This document shows, one piece after another, positions 24,585-34,377 of a stretch of 64,000 bases of DNA. Position 1 is the stretch's first letter. Every line of letters begins with the position of its first letter. Both the position numbers and the translations under genes were made by a program. The DNA lies in NCBI RefSeq assembly GCF_900129975.1, contig NZ_FSRG01000003.1, forward strand, positions 546,997-610,996, read 5' to 3'. Source of the DNA: Halodesulfovibrio marinisediminis DSM 17456 (GTDB taxonomy: Bacteria > Desulfobacterota > Desulfovibrionia > Desulfovibrionales > Desulfovibrionaceae). The notes under the pieces were generated by a model, which did not search any database, was not told where the DNA came from, and saw only the letters and a list, made by a program, of their open reading frames with translations.

Positions 24585-25290
24585 GGGAACCTCCGTTGGT
24601 TCAGTATCAAGTTTTACAAGGTGAAGACAGTTGTGCACTGCTGTTGAGTTGAAAATCTCTCCCTCGTCTGCTGTGAAAAGTGAGGGAGCATGTCTGTACA
24701 CATCATTATTTTGATGAACAGTGTAGATTGCCGCATGGTGCGGATAGAAACGAAGAGCCCCTGTTACAGATTTGTGGTTGTCTAGTAAAGCTGCAGGAGG
24801 GGTACAACCAAAATACTTATGTAAACCAAGATGGGGGACGGTTTAATTTCGGTTTCGCGCTGCATGATGAACTTCAATGCATTTGACCGTTAATCTATTG
24901 ATAACGATAGGTCTTTTAAAAAATACATTGTGACACTATGAAAAGCTGAAAATGCTTTTGAGGCAATGAGCAGATATATTTGGTAAAATCCATGTCATTG
25001 TATGTAGGTTACAACTGTCAAATAATTATACACATGCAGTTTTTTCAAATGGCTGTGTGTATGTTTTTTTAACAGTATTCTTGAAGGAGAGCTCAGAAAC
25101 TGTTCATTGGGATTTATACCTGACTAAAATAGTAAGGATTAGTTGAAGTGGTCTCGTTCTTGCTGAGTTTATTATGAGGAATGGATTAGCTGTATAGTTA
25201 TTAAACAGTTGCATAGAATATAATAACTACATCTTACTTGCTTGATTATATAAGGTTTATTTCTATGTGTTTTAAATTAAGTGAGGAAAT
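24585..25290. other. Gene-free region upstream of the metal efflux operon
   Basis: About 700 AT-rich bases between divergent genes. They must carry the promoters of the DJ-1 gene and of the efflux operon. One stem (CTCCCTC with GAGGGAG, about 24660-24687) is visible. I recognise no regulator gene, metal-regulator palindrome or coding sequence. Confidence 0.5.
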
Positions 25291-26622
25291 ATGGTTTTAC
25301 GATTCTTTTTCGCAGTAGGACTCTTGCTGTTTGCCGTAGGCGATTTATATGCAGTAGACGAACAAGCTGATCCCCTTCCTTCTTATTTAAAAATAGCAGC
25401 TGAAAATAATGGGGAGTTGCAGGCAGCGTTCAGCAAGTGGAAGGCTGCTCTTCAAAAAGCACCACAGGTTTCTACACTGCCGGACCCTCAATTGAGTTTT
25501 GGTGTCTACATCGTTCCGGTTGAAACACGTGTTGGTCCACAAAGAATGAGTTATGGACTCACTCAGAAATTCCCATGGCTTGGTAAGTTAGGTGCTAAAG
25601 AAAAGGTAGCGCTACGTGAAGCAGATGTGCTGAAAGCCAGAACAGACAGCATTAAAACTAGAATTTTCCGTGACGTTAAGGTGGGATATTACGAATTGCT
25701 GTATTTGCAACGCGCTATCCAGCTGACAGGCGAGCAGATTGAACTGTTAGAATTTATGGAAGCTACTAATCGTGCCCGATACTCTGCTGGAAATGCACCT
25801 TACGCAGATGTGCTACGAACCCAAGTTGAACTTGATTCTACCCGAAACAGAAAAGCGTCCTTGAAAGATATGTTTGTCCCGCTTCAGGCGCGGTTAAATG
25901 CAGCCATGGGACGGGATATTGAGGAACCCGTACATCTTTCTGATGTTGTTGAATTAGAGTTAGGGGTTGAAGGGCAGGAGCTCAAAACACTTCTTGCAAA
26001 TACTAATCCCGAGTTACTTAGTTTTGATCAGCAATTAGCCAGTGCAGATGCTCAAATTACGTTGGCTGAGAAGAATTATTATCCAGACCTCACTTTCGGG
26101 ATCAAATCAATTTACACAGACAAGGCCCGTTCAGGAGATCCAAGTCAGAATGGGGATGATCCGGTTATTGCGAGTGTGAGTTTGAACATACCGATCTGGC
26201 AGGACAGCAGAGATGCCGCTGTAGAAGAAGGCAGAGAGAAAAGACTGGTTGCCATTAAAGCAAAGAAAGGACGTAAAGACACGTTGCTGGCAGACTTGGA
26301 ACTGACCTTGTACCGTTATCGTGACGCAGTTCGTCAGATTGTCTTGTATGATGAAAGCTTGATTCCAAAAGCAGAACAGTCTGTGGAAGTTAGTTTGGAA
26401 GCGTATCAGAGCGGCGAAGTAGACCTGCAACAGGTTATCGCGGCAGAAAAAACATATTTTGAGCTGCACATAGCTCAAGCGCGTGCCCTGACAGATCAGG
26501 CACAGCGTATTGCACAACTAGAACAACTGGTAGGTAAGGAGTTGCCTGTTATGCAGAAAAGCACAACAAAGCTAACAGGATTATCCTTACTCCAAACCGA
26601 ACTCAATGTAACAATTGAGTAG
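25291..26622 (+). CDS. Outer-membrane efflux channel (TolC/CusC-like)
   Basis: 443 residues with a signal peptide (FFFAVGLLLFAVGDLYA). It contains the duplicated outer-membrane-factor repeat: LPDPQLSFGVYIVP and KFPWLGKLGAKEKVALREAD in the first half, NYYPDLTFGIKSIYTD and SLNIPIWQDSRDAAVEEG in the second, with long coiled-coil helices between. No lipobox is obvious. It forms the exit duct for the adaptor and pump encoded downstream. AGGAAAT precedes the ATG. First gene of the four-gene efflux operon. Confidence 0.9.
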   Translation: MVLRFFFAVGLLLFAVGDLYAVDEQADPLPSYLKIAAENNGELQAAFSKWKAALQKAPQVSTLPDPQLSFGVYIVPVETRVGPQRMSYGLTQKFPWLGKLGAKEKVALREADVLKARTDSIKTRIFRDVKVGYYELLYLQRAIQLTGEQIELLEFMEATNRARYSAGNAPYADVLRTQVELDSTRNRKASLKDMFVPLQARLNAAMGRDIEEPVHLSDVVELELGVEGQELKTLLANTNPELLSFDQQLASADAQITLAEKNYYPDLTFGIKSIYTDKARSGDPSQNGDDPVIASVSLNIPIWQDSRDAAVEEGREKRLVAIKAKKGRKDTLLADLELTLYRYRDAVRQIVLYDESLIPKAEQSVEVSLEAYQSGEVDLQQVIAAEKTYFELHIAQARALTDQAQRIAQLEQLVGKELPVMQKSTTKLTGLSLLQTELNVTIE

Positions 26623-26645
26623 CACAAAGATGTTAGGAGATGAGA

Positions 26646-26906
26646 ATGAAGTCACTTTTAAGAATTGCTGTGTTGGCATTTGCTGTTATCACTTTTGCTA
26701 TGCCGGGCACTGCTGCATTTGCTGGCACACCACAGACCAAGTGTCCTGTAATGGGTAACGATATCAATAAGGACCTGTATGCAGATCACAACGGAAAGCG
26801 AGTATACTTCTGCTGTCAGATGTGCTTGCCGAAGTTTAAAAAGAATCCAAAAGTTTTCATTAAAAAGCTTGAAAGCCAAGGTGTAGAGTTAGAAGTCGTT
26901 AAATAA
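26646..26906 (+). CDS. Small periplasmic YHS-domain metal-binding protein
   Basis: 86 residues: signal peptide (to about residue 27, AAFA) followed by a YHS-like domain with C33 in KCPVMG and the cluster C56, C57, C60 in YFCCQMC, then a helix KFKKNPKVFIKKL. The cysteines and methionines suit a monovalent copper or silver ligand set. AGGAG stands 6 bases before this ATG; an ATG 6 bases earlier touches that element. Placed between channel and adaptor genes, it may act as the metallochaperone, in the role CusF has in E. coli, though it is unrelated to CusF in sequence. Confidence 0.85.
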   Translation: MKSLLRIAVLAFAVITFAMPGTAAFAGTPQTKCPVMGNDINKDLYADHNGKRVYFCCQMCLPKFKKNPKVFIKKLESQGVELEVVK

Positions 26907-26912
26907 CTGATT

Positions 26913-26950
26913 CATACGCGCTCTCAGGGCGGTACCTGAGAGCGCGTATG
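26913..26950 (+). other. Perfect 15-bp intercistronic hairpin
   Basis: CATACGCGCTCTCAG and CTGAGAGCGCGTATG pair exactly around an 8-base loop, between the YHS gene and the adaptor gene. There is no T tract. It probably stabilises the upstream transcript or reduces read-through, giving more small protein than pump. Confidence 0.75.
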
Positions 26951-26968
26951 AGTTTCTGGAGATGTGAG

Positions 26969-29143
26969 ATGCAGTTACCTCGTGGTATAGGTAAAATTGT
27001 TTTTGGTGCCGCTGCGATTGCGTTAGCAGGCGGAATATGGGCATCTGGCCTTCTGGTGTCTACAGATGATGACACAACAAAAGTTGCTCAGATAGAAACT
27101 GCAAAGCAAATCTCTGATGAAGGGCAGGCGGAAGGCAAGGTTGTATGGACATGCTCCATGCATCCACAAATACAATTACCTCAACCAGGTAAGTGCCCGC
27201 TGTGTTTCATGGACTTAATTAAGCTGGAAATTGACGCAAACACAGCTGCTACTGAGAGCTATCGTCAGATTGAACTTGATACGAATGCCCGAAAGCTTGC
27301 AGAAGTTGAAGTAACTCCAGTTACCCGCAAATCAGTTACAGCTGGTCGACGCATGGTCGGTAAAGTTGATTACGATGAATCCCGTGTGGAAACGATCAGC
27401 GCGTGGACAGCCGGACGTATCGACCGGTTGCTTATTGCCAAGACAGGCAGTGTGGTCCGTAAAGGACAGCCAATGGCTGTTATCTACAGTCCTGAACTGT
27501 ACTCAGCACAGGCAGAGCTGATTCAGGCAACTGCCGCCAAGGTTAAACTTTCTTCACAAAGTTCCTCTCTTATTAGAAAATCAGTAGAAAACAATATTTC
27601 GGCTGCAAAAGAAAAGTTGCGTCTTCTGGGGTTGTCAGAAGGACAGATTGCGGCCATAGCCAACCAAAAAACACCATCCAAAAACCTTACTGTATACGCA
27701 CCGCAGGCTGGCATTGTTATTCGCAAAGACGTGGTAGAGGGCGCGTATGTAAAAGCAGGACAACCTCTGTACTCCATCGCAGACCTTTCTGCGGTGTGGG
27801 TTGTACTGGATGCCTACGAAACTGACTTACCGTGGATTAAAGAGGGCGATGATGCCGTTTTTACAGCTGAAGCCTTTCCGGGGGAACAGTTTACCGGACG
27901 TATCGTATACATTGATCCGACTGTTAATCAGAAAACCCGCACCGTTGCTGTGCGGATAGAGGTCGCGAACACGCAGGGCAAATTGAAGCCCGGTATGTTT
28001 GTACAGGCACTACAGAGGAAAGCTGTTTCTGGCGATGAAGCTCCGCTTGTGATTCCGACATCAGCTCCGTTGATAACGGGGAAACGTGCAATTGTGTATG
28101 TTCAGAATCCTGAAAAGGAAGGTGTGTACGTAGGGCGTGAGATTGTTTTAGGTGCTAAGACAAATAATACCTACGTTGTGAAAAGCGGGCTTGAAGAGGG
28201 CGAGCTTGTTGTAAGTAAAGGAGCGTTCAAGCTTGATAGCGCCCTCCAGATCAAGGCTAAGCCGAGTATGATGAGTGATACGGAAGGGGTACACATGTCT
28301 TCTGGTCATGATGCGCATGAAGGACACAGTTCAGACCATCTTGGTGCTCCATCAATTCTGGTTTCCAAACTGTACTTTATGAATAAAGATTTTGAGGCGT
28401 TGCAGAGCGCGTTACAGCAAAGGGACAATGCACGCGCACAGGCTTTGTTTGCAAAAATTGGTAAGAAGTTGAGTTCCATAGAAACATGGATGCTTGAAGG
28501 TGAAGCTATGCTTGCATGGAAAGAACATGGAATGCTGCTTGCCAATGACTGCGTTTTGGGTGCTGAAGCAGAGACATTCAAGCGCCAGCATGAACTGTTT
28601 GCGCTTGCTCATGCCCATTACACAGCTCTTAAGAGGGCTTTTGGCGTTCAGGATGCAGCAAAATCGCTTACGCCTTCTCTTAAGGCTCCTGAAAAATTTA
28701 AGATACAAATCTGCTCTGCTTTGATTGCATATACTGAAGTGGCTGAAGCACTGAGTCAGGATAATGCGGAAGGAGCTCGTGTCGCTTTAAAAGGGTTTTC
28801 AGCAGCTTTGAACTCAGTTTCTGATGCAGGTTTATCAGAAAAAGCATCGAAGTTTTGGGCTGATAAAAAACGTCTGATGACAAGCGGAATTGCTGAAATG
28901 CGTAACGCGTCAGATATTGAAGGCATCCGCAAGGGATTCTTTACCATATCTAACGGCCTGTTGGACGTAGCAAAGAAAATGGGAATTTCTTTGAGTGGTG
29001 ATGTGTACGAGATGCATTGCCCGATGGCCTTTGATAACAAAGGGGCGACTTGGTTACAGCAGGATGAAAGCATTCGAAATCCATATTTTGGGTCGAAAAT
29101 GTTTAATTGTGGCGAAGTGAAAAAGCAGCTTGCTGTAGACTAA
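26969..29143 (+). CDS. RND efflux periplasmic adaptor (CusB-like) with extra metal-binding domains
   Basis: 724 residues. One N-terminal membrane anchor (about 8-30), then a heavy-metal-binding domain at 60-83 (WTCSMHP and GKCPLCFMDL). The adaptor core follows: VGKVDYDESRVETISAWTAG, a helical hairpin, APQAGIVIRKDVVEGAYVKAG. A histidine-rich linker (HMSSGHDAHEGHSSDH) leads to a C-terminal helical DUF3347-like domain ending in MHCPMAFDNKG and FNCGEVKK. E. coli CusB is about 400 residues, so roughly 250 are added here. GGAG stands 7 bases before the ATG; an ATG 21 bases upstream lies in the hairpin arm. Confidence 0.88.
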   Translation: MQLPRGIGKIVFGAAAIALAGGIWASGLLVSTDDDTTKVAQIETAKQISDEGQAEGKVVWTCSMHPQIQLPQPGKCPLCFMDLIKLEIDANTAATESYRQIELDTNARKLAEVEVTPVTRKSVTAGRRMVGKVDYDESRVETISAWTAGRIDRLLIAKTGSVVRKGQPMAVIYSPELYSAQAELIQATAAKVKLSSQSSSLIRKSVENNISAAKEKLRLLGLSEGQIAAIANQKTPSKNLTVYAPQAGIVIRKDVVEGAYVKAGQPLYSIADLSAVWVVLDAYETDLPWIKEGDDAVFTAEAFPGEQFTGRIVYIDPTVNQKTRTVAVRIEVANTQGKLKPGMFVQALQRKAVSGDEAPLVIPTSAPLITGKRAIVYVQNPEKEGVYVGREIVLGAKTNNTYVVKSGLEEGELVVSKGAFKLDSALQIKAKPSMMSDTEGVHMSSGHDAHEGHSSDHLGAPSILVSKLYFMNKDFEALQSALQQRDNARAQALFAKIGKKLSSIETWMLEGEAMLAWKEHGMLLANDCVLGAEAETFKRQHELFALAHAHYTALKRAFGVQDAAKSLTPSLKAPEKFKIQICSALIAYTEVAEALSQDNAEGARVALKGFSAALNSVSDAGLSEKASKFWADKKRLMTSGIAEMRNASDIEGIRKGFFTISNGLLDVAKKMGISLSGDVYEMHCPMAFDNKGATWLQQDESIRNPYFGSKMFNCGEVKKQLAVD

Positions 29144-29153
29144 GGGGACATCT

Positions 29154-32100
29154 GTGGCTGATATGGAAAATAAACCAGAGAAAACTGTTACTCCTCCTGA
29201 GTGTGCTCCTGCATCTGGTACTGACTCTGGATGTGATGTTGTCCCACGTACTCTAACTGAAAAACTTATCTACTTCTGCTTAAAGCGTAAGCTCGTTGTT
29301 ATTCTCCTGACCGTTCTTATGATCGGTTGGGGGGCTATGGTTGCGCCGTTTGACTGGGATCTTGGTGGCATTCCACGTGATCCGGTTCCCGTAGATGCTA
29401 TTCCGGATATCGGAGAGAATCAGCAGATCGTCTTTACAGCATGGGCAGGGCGTTCCCCGCAGGACATGGAAGATCAGGTTACGTATCCACTTACGGTCTC
29501 CTTATTGGGTATACCGGGTGTTAAGACGGTGCGCAGTTACTCCATGTTCGGTTTTTCTACGATATATGTCATTTTTGATGAAGATGTTGAATTTTATTGG
29601 TCACGTTCACGTCTGTTAGAAAAATTAAACAGTCTACCTCCGGGTACATTACCGGCGGGAGTGCAGCCGACACTTGGGCCTGATGCGACAGCGCTTGGGC
29701 AGGTTTTCTGGTACACGATTGAAGGCCGTGATACACAGGGGAATGCGACAGGGGGCTGGGGGCTTGATGAACTGCGCAGTGTTCAGGACTGGCTTGTGCG
29801 CTATGGGCTTCTTTCAGCTGAAGGCGTGTCAGAAGTTGCATCTGTGGGTGGATTCGTAAAAGAATACCAGATTGATGTTAATCCGGATGCAATGCGAGCC
29901 TATGGCGTAACGCTGCAGCAGGTTATTAAAGCCGTTAAGCAGTCCAACCTTGATGTTGGAGCTCGTACAATGGAAATTAACAGCGTGGAGTACCTCATCC
30001 GCGGTGTTGGTTTTGTAAAGAAGCTGTCCGATCTTGAGAAAGCAGTAATTAAGGTTGTAAATAATACTCCGATTACCGTTAAAGATGTTGCGACTGTTAC
30101 TCTTGGTCCAGCCACACGGCGTGGTGCTCTGGATAAAAATGGTGCTGAAGTTGTAGGCGGGGTTGTCGTGGTACGTTATGGCGAAAACCCGTTAGCAGTT
30201 ATCAAAAATCTGAAAGAAAAAATTACGACAATCAGCGCAGGGCTTCCGAGCAAAACTCTTGCAGACGGTACAGTGTCCAAGCTTACCATTGTTCCGTTTT
30301 ATGACCGAAGCGGGTTGATTCAAGAGACACTGGGGACACTGGATAATGCGCTGTCAGAAGAGATTCTTATCACCATCATCGTTGTACTTATTGCGGTGAT
30401 GCACTTTAAGAGTTCACTCGTTATTTCGTCATTACTTCCTCTTGCGGTGCTCATGTGTTTTATCGCCATGAGAACGCTCGGCGTTGATGCCAATATAGTT
30501 GCTCTTTCCGGTATTGCTATTGCCATCGGTACGATGGTGGATATGGGCATCATTATATGTGAAAATATATTGAAAAAGCTTGAAAAAGCTCCGGTAGGAG
30601 CTGATTCATTCAAGCTTGTTTTTGAAGGTGTTGCCGAAGTAGGCAGTGCCGTCATGACTGCCGTTGCAACAACCATTATTAGTTTCCTTCCTGTGTTTGT
30701 TATGGATGGGGCGGAAGGCAAGCTCTTTAAGCCACTGGCATACACAAAAACCTTTGCCCTTGGTGCATCCATCTTACTTTCACTGACTGTTCTGCCTATG
30801 CTGACGCACTTGTTGTTTAAAACACGCAAGGCATCTCATGCAGGAAAAATGAAGGCATATGCAGTACCAGCTGCACTTGTAGCGTTAGGTGTAGGGCTGA
30901 GTGTTATGGTGAAGTGGTGGCTCGGTTTTGTTATCGGGTACATCGGAGTTCGCCGTATACTGCGCACTCATCTGCCTGAAGTTACCAATAGAGTTATTGG
31001 ATATGCTGAAAACTGGTTTGTCATCATTGCCGTAACAATTGTTCTTTCTCAGCATTGGTTGCCTCTTGGTCCAGAAAAAGGCTTTATGGTTAACCTGTTG
31101 TTTGTTGCCGTAACAATTGGCGGGTTGATGGCTTTCTTCTATGGCTTCCAGAAAGCGTATCCTTTCTTGCTACGTAGAGTGTTGGGTCATAAAGGCGTGT
31201 TCATGCTTGTGCCGGTAAGCATTTCCATATTCGGCATGGTTATTTGGCTTGGTTTTGGAACATTTACAAGCTGGTTACCGGATTATGTCCGCGCGATAAA
31301 GCCTATTGCATCGCTAACTCATGTATTCCCCGGACTTGGTAAAGAGTTCATGCCGCCGCTTGATGAAGGATCGTTCTTGTATATGCCTACAACAATGCCT
31401 CATGCTTCTATTGGTGAAGTGCAGGATGTTTTGGCAAAGCAAGATATGGCTATCCAGAAAATTCCTGAGGTACAAAGTGCTGTGGGTAAGCTTGGAAGGG
31501 CGGAAACTCCGCTTGATCCAGCTCCGGTTTCTATGATCGAGACTGTTATCAACTACAAGCCGGAGTTCCTGCTTGATGCAAGCGGCAGACGCATGCGTTT
31601 TAAGTTTGATGCCTCGAAGAAAGATTACATGCGGTCTGTGGATAACAAGCTGCTTCCGGCGGATGATGGGTATCCGTATCTAGTTCAAGGATATTACGAG
31701 CGAGATGCAGCAGGCAGGCTTATTCCCGATCCTGATGGCAGGCCTTTCAGGATATGGCGTATGACACTTGATCCGGAGATTAACCCTGATCGCGAGCCGT
31801 GGGGTGGGATACGATCTTCAAATGATATTTGGGATGAAATTATCAAAGCTGCGGATATGCCCGGTGTGACAAGCGCTCCAAAACTTCAGCCAATTGCTGC
31901 GCGAATTGTAATGCTTCAATCAGGCATGCGTGCGCCTATGGGTATTAAAATCAAAGGTCCGTCCTTGCCTGTGATTGAAGAATTCGGTTTGAAGATTGAA
32001 AAATACTTAAAGCAGATTCCTTCAATAATGCCTGCGGCAGTTACTGCGGATAGAATCGTAGGGAAGCCATATATCGAGATCATTATCGACCGTGATGCGA

Positions 32101-33110
32101 TTGCCCGTTACGGCATAAGCATTACCAAAGTGCAGGACGTTATCGACAGTGCTGTTGGTGGACGTGTCATTACTACGACTGTTGAGGGGCGTGAGCGCTA
32201 TCCTGTTCGTGTTCGTTACCAGCGTGAACTGCGAGATTCTATTGAAGGGCTTGAAAACATTCTTGTCGCCTCTGTCACAGGGGAGCAAGTACCGCTGTCG
32301 CAATTGGCAGAGATTAAGTATGTTCGAGGACCGCAGGTTATTAAAAGTGAAGATACCTTCCTTATCGGGTACGTTTTGTTTGATAAACAACCCGGCTATG
32401 CGGAAGTGGATGTAGTAGAACAGGCTCAATACTTTCTCGACGAGAAGATTGCTAACGGAGAACTAGTTGTTCCTGCAGGTGTTTCATTTGAATTTGCAGG
32501 AAGCTATGAAAATCAGATACGAGCGCAGAAGAAGCTCGCTGTTATTTTACCACTGGCCTTGTTGGTCATTGTGATCATTCTCTATTTGCAGTTCAATGCT
32601 ATTACTACAACCTTAATGGTGTTCTCAGGAATCATAGTGGCTTGGTCGGGCGGCTTTATTATGATCTGGTTGTACGGACAGGATTGGTTCTTGAACTTCT
32701 CGGTTATGGGCACGCATATGCGCGACTTGTTCCAAGTTCACCCAATCAACCTTTCAGTTGCCATCTGGGTTGGTTTCCTCGCATTATTCGGCATTGCGTC
32801 AGATGACGGTGTAATTATGGCGACGTTCCTTGACGAATCTAAATCCAAAAGCACCCCGAAAGACGTTGAAGCAATCCGTGAATTTGTTGTGGAGGGGGCT
32901 AAAAAACGAATTCGACCAGCGTTAATGACGTCCGCGACTACTATCCTTGCTTTACTGCCTATTTTAACATCAACAGGAAAGGGCGCAGATATTATGGTTC
33001 CGATGGCGATACCGTCATTTGGTGGTATGTCCATTGCTCTGTTGACAGTGTTTGTTGTGCCAGTTTTGTATTGTTGGGTTGAGGAATTAAAGTTGAAAAG
33101 ACGGAGCTGA
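29154..33110 (+). CDS. CusA/CzcA-type heavy-metal RND efflux pump
   Basis: Inner-membrane proton-driven pump of the heavy-metal RND group, 1318 residues. Evidence: PVDAIPDIGENQQIVFTAW, VRSYSMFGFSTIYVIF, the proton-relay helix GIAIAIGTMVDMGIIICENI, FLPVFVMDGAEGKLFKPLAYT, and the second-half helix IASDDGVIMATFLDE. It is some 270 residues longer than E. coli CusA. The extra length lies after TKTFALGASILLSL (several added membrane helices, about residues 560-710) and in the periplasmic part before RIVMLQSGMRAPMGIKIKGP. The GTG start has AAGGGGA upstream. Copper/silver is more likely than zinc/cobalt, judging from the neighbours. Confidence 0.92.
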   Translation: MADMENKPEKTVTPPECAPASGTDSGCDVVPRTLTEKLIYFCLKRKLVVILLTVLMIGWGAMVAPFDWDLGGIPRDPVPVDAIPDIGENQQIVFTAWAGRSPQDMEDQVTYPLTVSLLGIPGVKTVRSYSMFGFSTIYVIFDEDVEFYWSRSRLLEKLNSLPPGTLPAGVQPTLGPDATALGQVFWYTIEGRDTQGNATGGWGLDELRSVQDWLVRYGLLSAEGVSEVASVGGFVKEYQIDVNPDAMRAYGVTLQQVIKAVKQSNLDVGARTMEINSVEYLIRGVGFVKKLSDLEKAVIKVVNNTPITVKDVATVTLGPATRRGALDKNGAEVVGGVVVVRYGENPLAVIKNLKEKITTISAGLPSKTLADGTVSKLTIVPFYDRSGLIQETLGTLDNALSEEILITIIVVLIAVMHFKSSLVISSLLPLAVLMCFIAMRTLGVDANIVALSGIAIAIGTMVDMGIIICENILKKLEKAPVGADSFKLVFEGVAEVGSAVMTAVATTIISFLPVFVMDGAEGKLFKPLAYTKTFALGASILLSLTVLPMLTHLLFKTRKASHAGKMKAYAVPAALVALGVGLSVMVKWWLGFVIGYIGVRRILRTHLPEVTNRVIGYAENWFVIIAVTIVLSQHWLPLGPEKGFMVNLLFVAVTIGGLMAFFYGFQKAYPFLLRRVLGHKGVFMLVPVSISIFGMVIWLGFGTFTSWLPDYVRAIKPIASLTHVFPGLGKEFMPPLDEGSFLYMPTTMPHASIGEVQDVLAKQDMAIQKIPEVQSAVGKLGRAETPLDPAPVSMIETVINYKPEFLLDASGRRMRFKFDASKKDYMRSVDNKLLPADDGYPYLVQGYYERDAAGRLIPDPDGRPFRIWRMTLDPEINPDREPWGGIRSSNDIWDEIIKAADMPGVTSAPKLQPIAARIVMLQSGMRAPMGIKIKGPSLPVIEEFGLKIEKYLKQIPSIMPAAVTADRIVGKPYIEIIIDRDAIARYGISITKVQDVIDSAVGGRVITTTVEGRERYPVRVRYQRELRDSIEGLENILVASVTGEQVPLSQLAEIKYVRGPQVIKSEDTFLIGYVLFDKQPGYAEVDVVEQAQYFLDEKIANGELVVPAGVSFEFAGSYENQIRAQKKLAVILPLALLVIVIILYLQFNAITTTLMVFSGIIVAWSGGFIMIWLYGQDWFLNFSVMGTHMRDLFQVHPINLSVAIWVGFLALFGIASDDGVIMATFLDESKSKSTPKDVEAIREFVVEGAKKRIRPALMTSATTILALLPILTSTGKGADIMVPMAIPSFGGMSIALLTVFVVPVLYCWVEELKLKRRS

Positions 33111-33195
33111 AAATGCTGAACGAATGTCGCGTGAGTGAGACAGGCAGAGTCTTCTCTAGTGGCAATGTCTGGAAGGCTCTTTTAATAAAATGAAT

Positions 33196-33232
33196 AAGCT
33201 GCATACCAAAGAGGTTGGTATGCAGCTTTTTT
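33196..33232 (+). terminator. Rho-independent terminator of the metal efflux operon
   Basis: AAGCTGCATACCAA and TTGGTATGCAGCTT pair perfectly and are followed by T bases. Confidence 0.9.
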
Positions 33233-33323
33233 ATTAGTTGTTTATACCTTAGCCAACAGTGCAATGTAATATAATAGCTGCTACCAATGTGTAATGTATG
33301 GTTGTTACTGTTATGGAGGGAAA

Positions 33324-34310
33324 ATGAACAACAGGATTTATAGAAAAGTAGTAATATGTTTCCTAGTCCTTCTAGTCTGCACTAATGTATCTTACAGTGC
33401 GGATTTTGTAATAACATTGGGGACCGGAGTTCCAATTCCTCAACCAAAGAAGCGAGGCTCTGCAACTTTAGTTGTAGTAAATAATCAACCTTACTTATTT
33501 GATGCGGGAGTTGGGGTTCAAGATCAATTTATTGCTGCTATGAAGAAGTATCCTGAGTATGCAAGTTTTATCTCTCCAGAACGAGTTCGTCAGGTTTTTT
33601 TAACACATCTACACTCTGATCATACGTTAGGTCTGGATGAGATGATATACGGGGTATGGGCTGGGAATGCTCGTTCTGAAAAACTTGATATATATGGGCC
33701 AGAACAAACTGATGAATTGGTATCAGGTCTGCATTATGCATTTAGAGCTGATAAAGATTTAAGATTGTATGGTCTTGAGCCTGTTACAGTCGATGGTTGG
33801 ATGACAAACGTAAAAGTCACTCCTGCTACGGGGCAGGTGTACAAAGATGATAATGTTACAGTCACTGCTTTTCCTGTAAAACATGGTACTTGGCCTGACC
33901 CAAGAGGGTATTTGGTCAAAACAGATAAAGGACATCTTATTGTAATTAGCGGTGATAATAGAGAGCCAGAGCTCCTTGTGCCATATGCTAAGGTGGCTGA
34001 TGTTGTTATCTCAGAAGTTTATACCTTATCAAATTTTGATGATAATTTTCCTAAGGAAAGCGAAGAGACAAAAGAGTTTTGGACAGAGTATTTTAATTCA
34101 TTTCATACGAGCACAAAGCAGTTAGCAGAAGCTATGAAAAAGGCTAAGCCCAAGTTGTTGGTGACTACTCATCAGATAACTGGCCAAACCACAGGGAAGG
34201 TAGCATCTGCCCTTATAACGAAAGAGATGAGACTGTATGGGTATGATGGCCCGCTAATTAATGCCCAAGATTTAACATTGATTGAAATACCTCATAGCAG
34301 TCCTAATTAG
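33324..34310 (+). CDS. Secreted metallo-beta-lactamase-fold hydrolase (RNase Z-like family)
   Basis: 328 residues with a signal peptide (VVICFLVLLVCTNVSYS). The mature part has the MBL fold: VITLGTGVPIP, LFDAGVG, the metal motif HLHSDH at residues 95-100, PVKHG, VISGDN and a late TTHQI. It resembles the ribonuclease Z / arylsulfatase-like branch, but export rules out tRNA processing, so a phosphodiester, sulfate ester or other extracellular substrate is more likely. GGAGGGAAA precedes this ATG; a start 30 bases upstream lacks a ribosome site. It is a single gene with its own terminator. Confidence 0.82.
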   Translation: MNNRIYRKVVICFLVLLVCTNVSYSADFVITLGTGVPIPQPKKRGSATLVVVNNQPYLFDAGVGVQDQFIAAMKKYPEYASFISPERVRQVFLTHLHSDHTLGLDEMIYGVWAGNARSEKLDIYGPEQTDELVSGLHYAFRADKDLRLYGLEPVTVDGWMTNVKVTPATGQVYKDDNVTVTAFPVKHGTWPDPRGYLVKTDKGHLIVISGDNREPELLVPYAKVADVVISEVYTLSNFDDNFPKESEETKEFWTEYFNSFHTSTKQLAEAMKKAKPKLLVTTHQITGQTTGKVASALITKEMRLYGYDGPLINAQDLTLIEIPHSSPN

Positions 34311-34343
34311 TTCTTAAGTATGGCTTGATTCGAATAGTAAAAA

Positions 34344-34377
34344 AAGCTCCATAGATTTAACTATGGAGCTCTTTTGT
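34344..34377 (+). terminator. Rho-independent terminator after the MBL-fold gene
   Basis: AAGCTCCATAG and CTATGGAGCT pair around ATTTAA, followed by CTTTTG. Confidence 0.85.

Noticed and set aside
24680-24886. Possible 68-codon gene upstream of the metal efflux operon
   Set aside because: No ribosome site and no family-like features.
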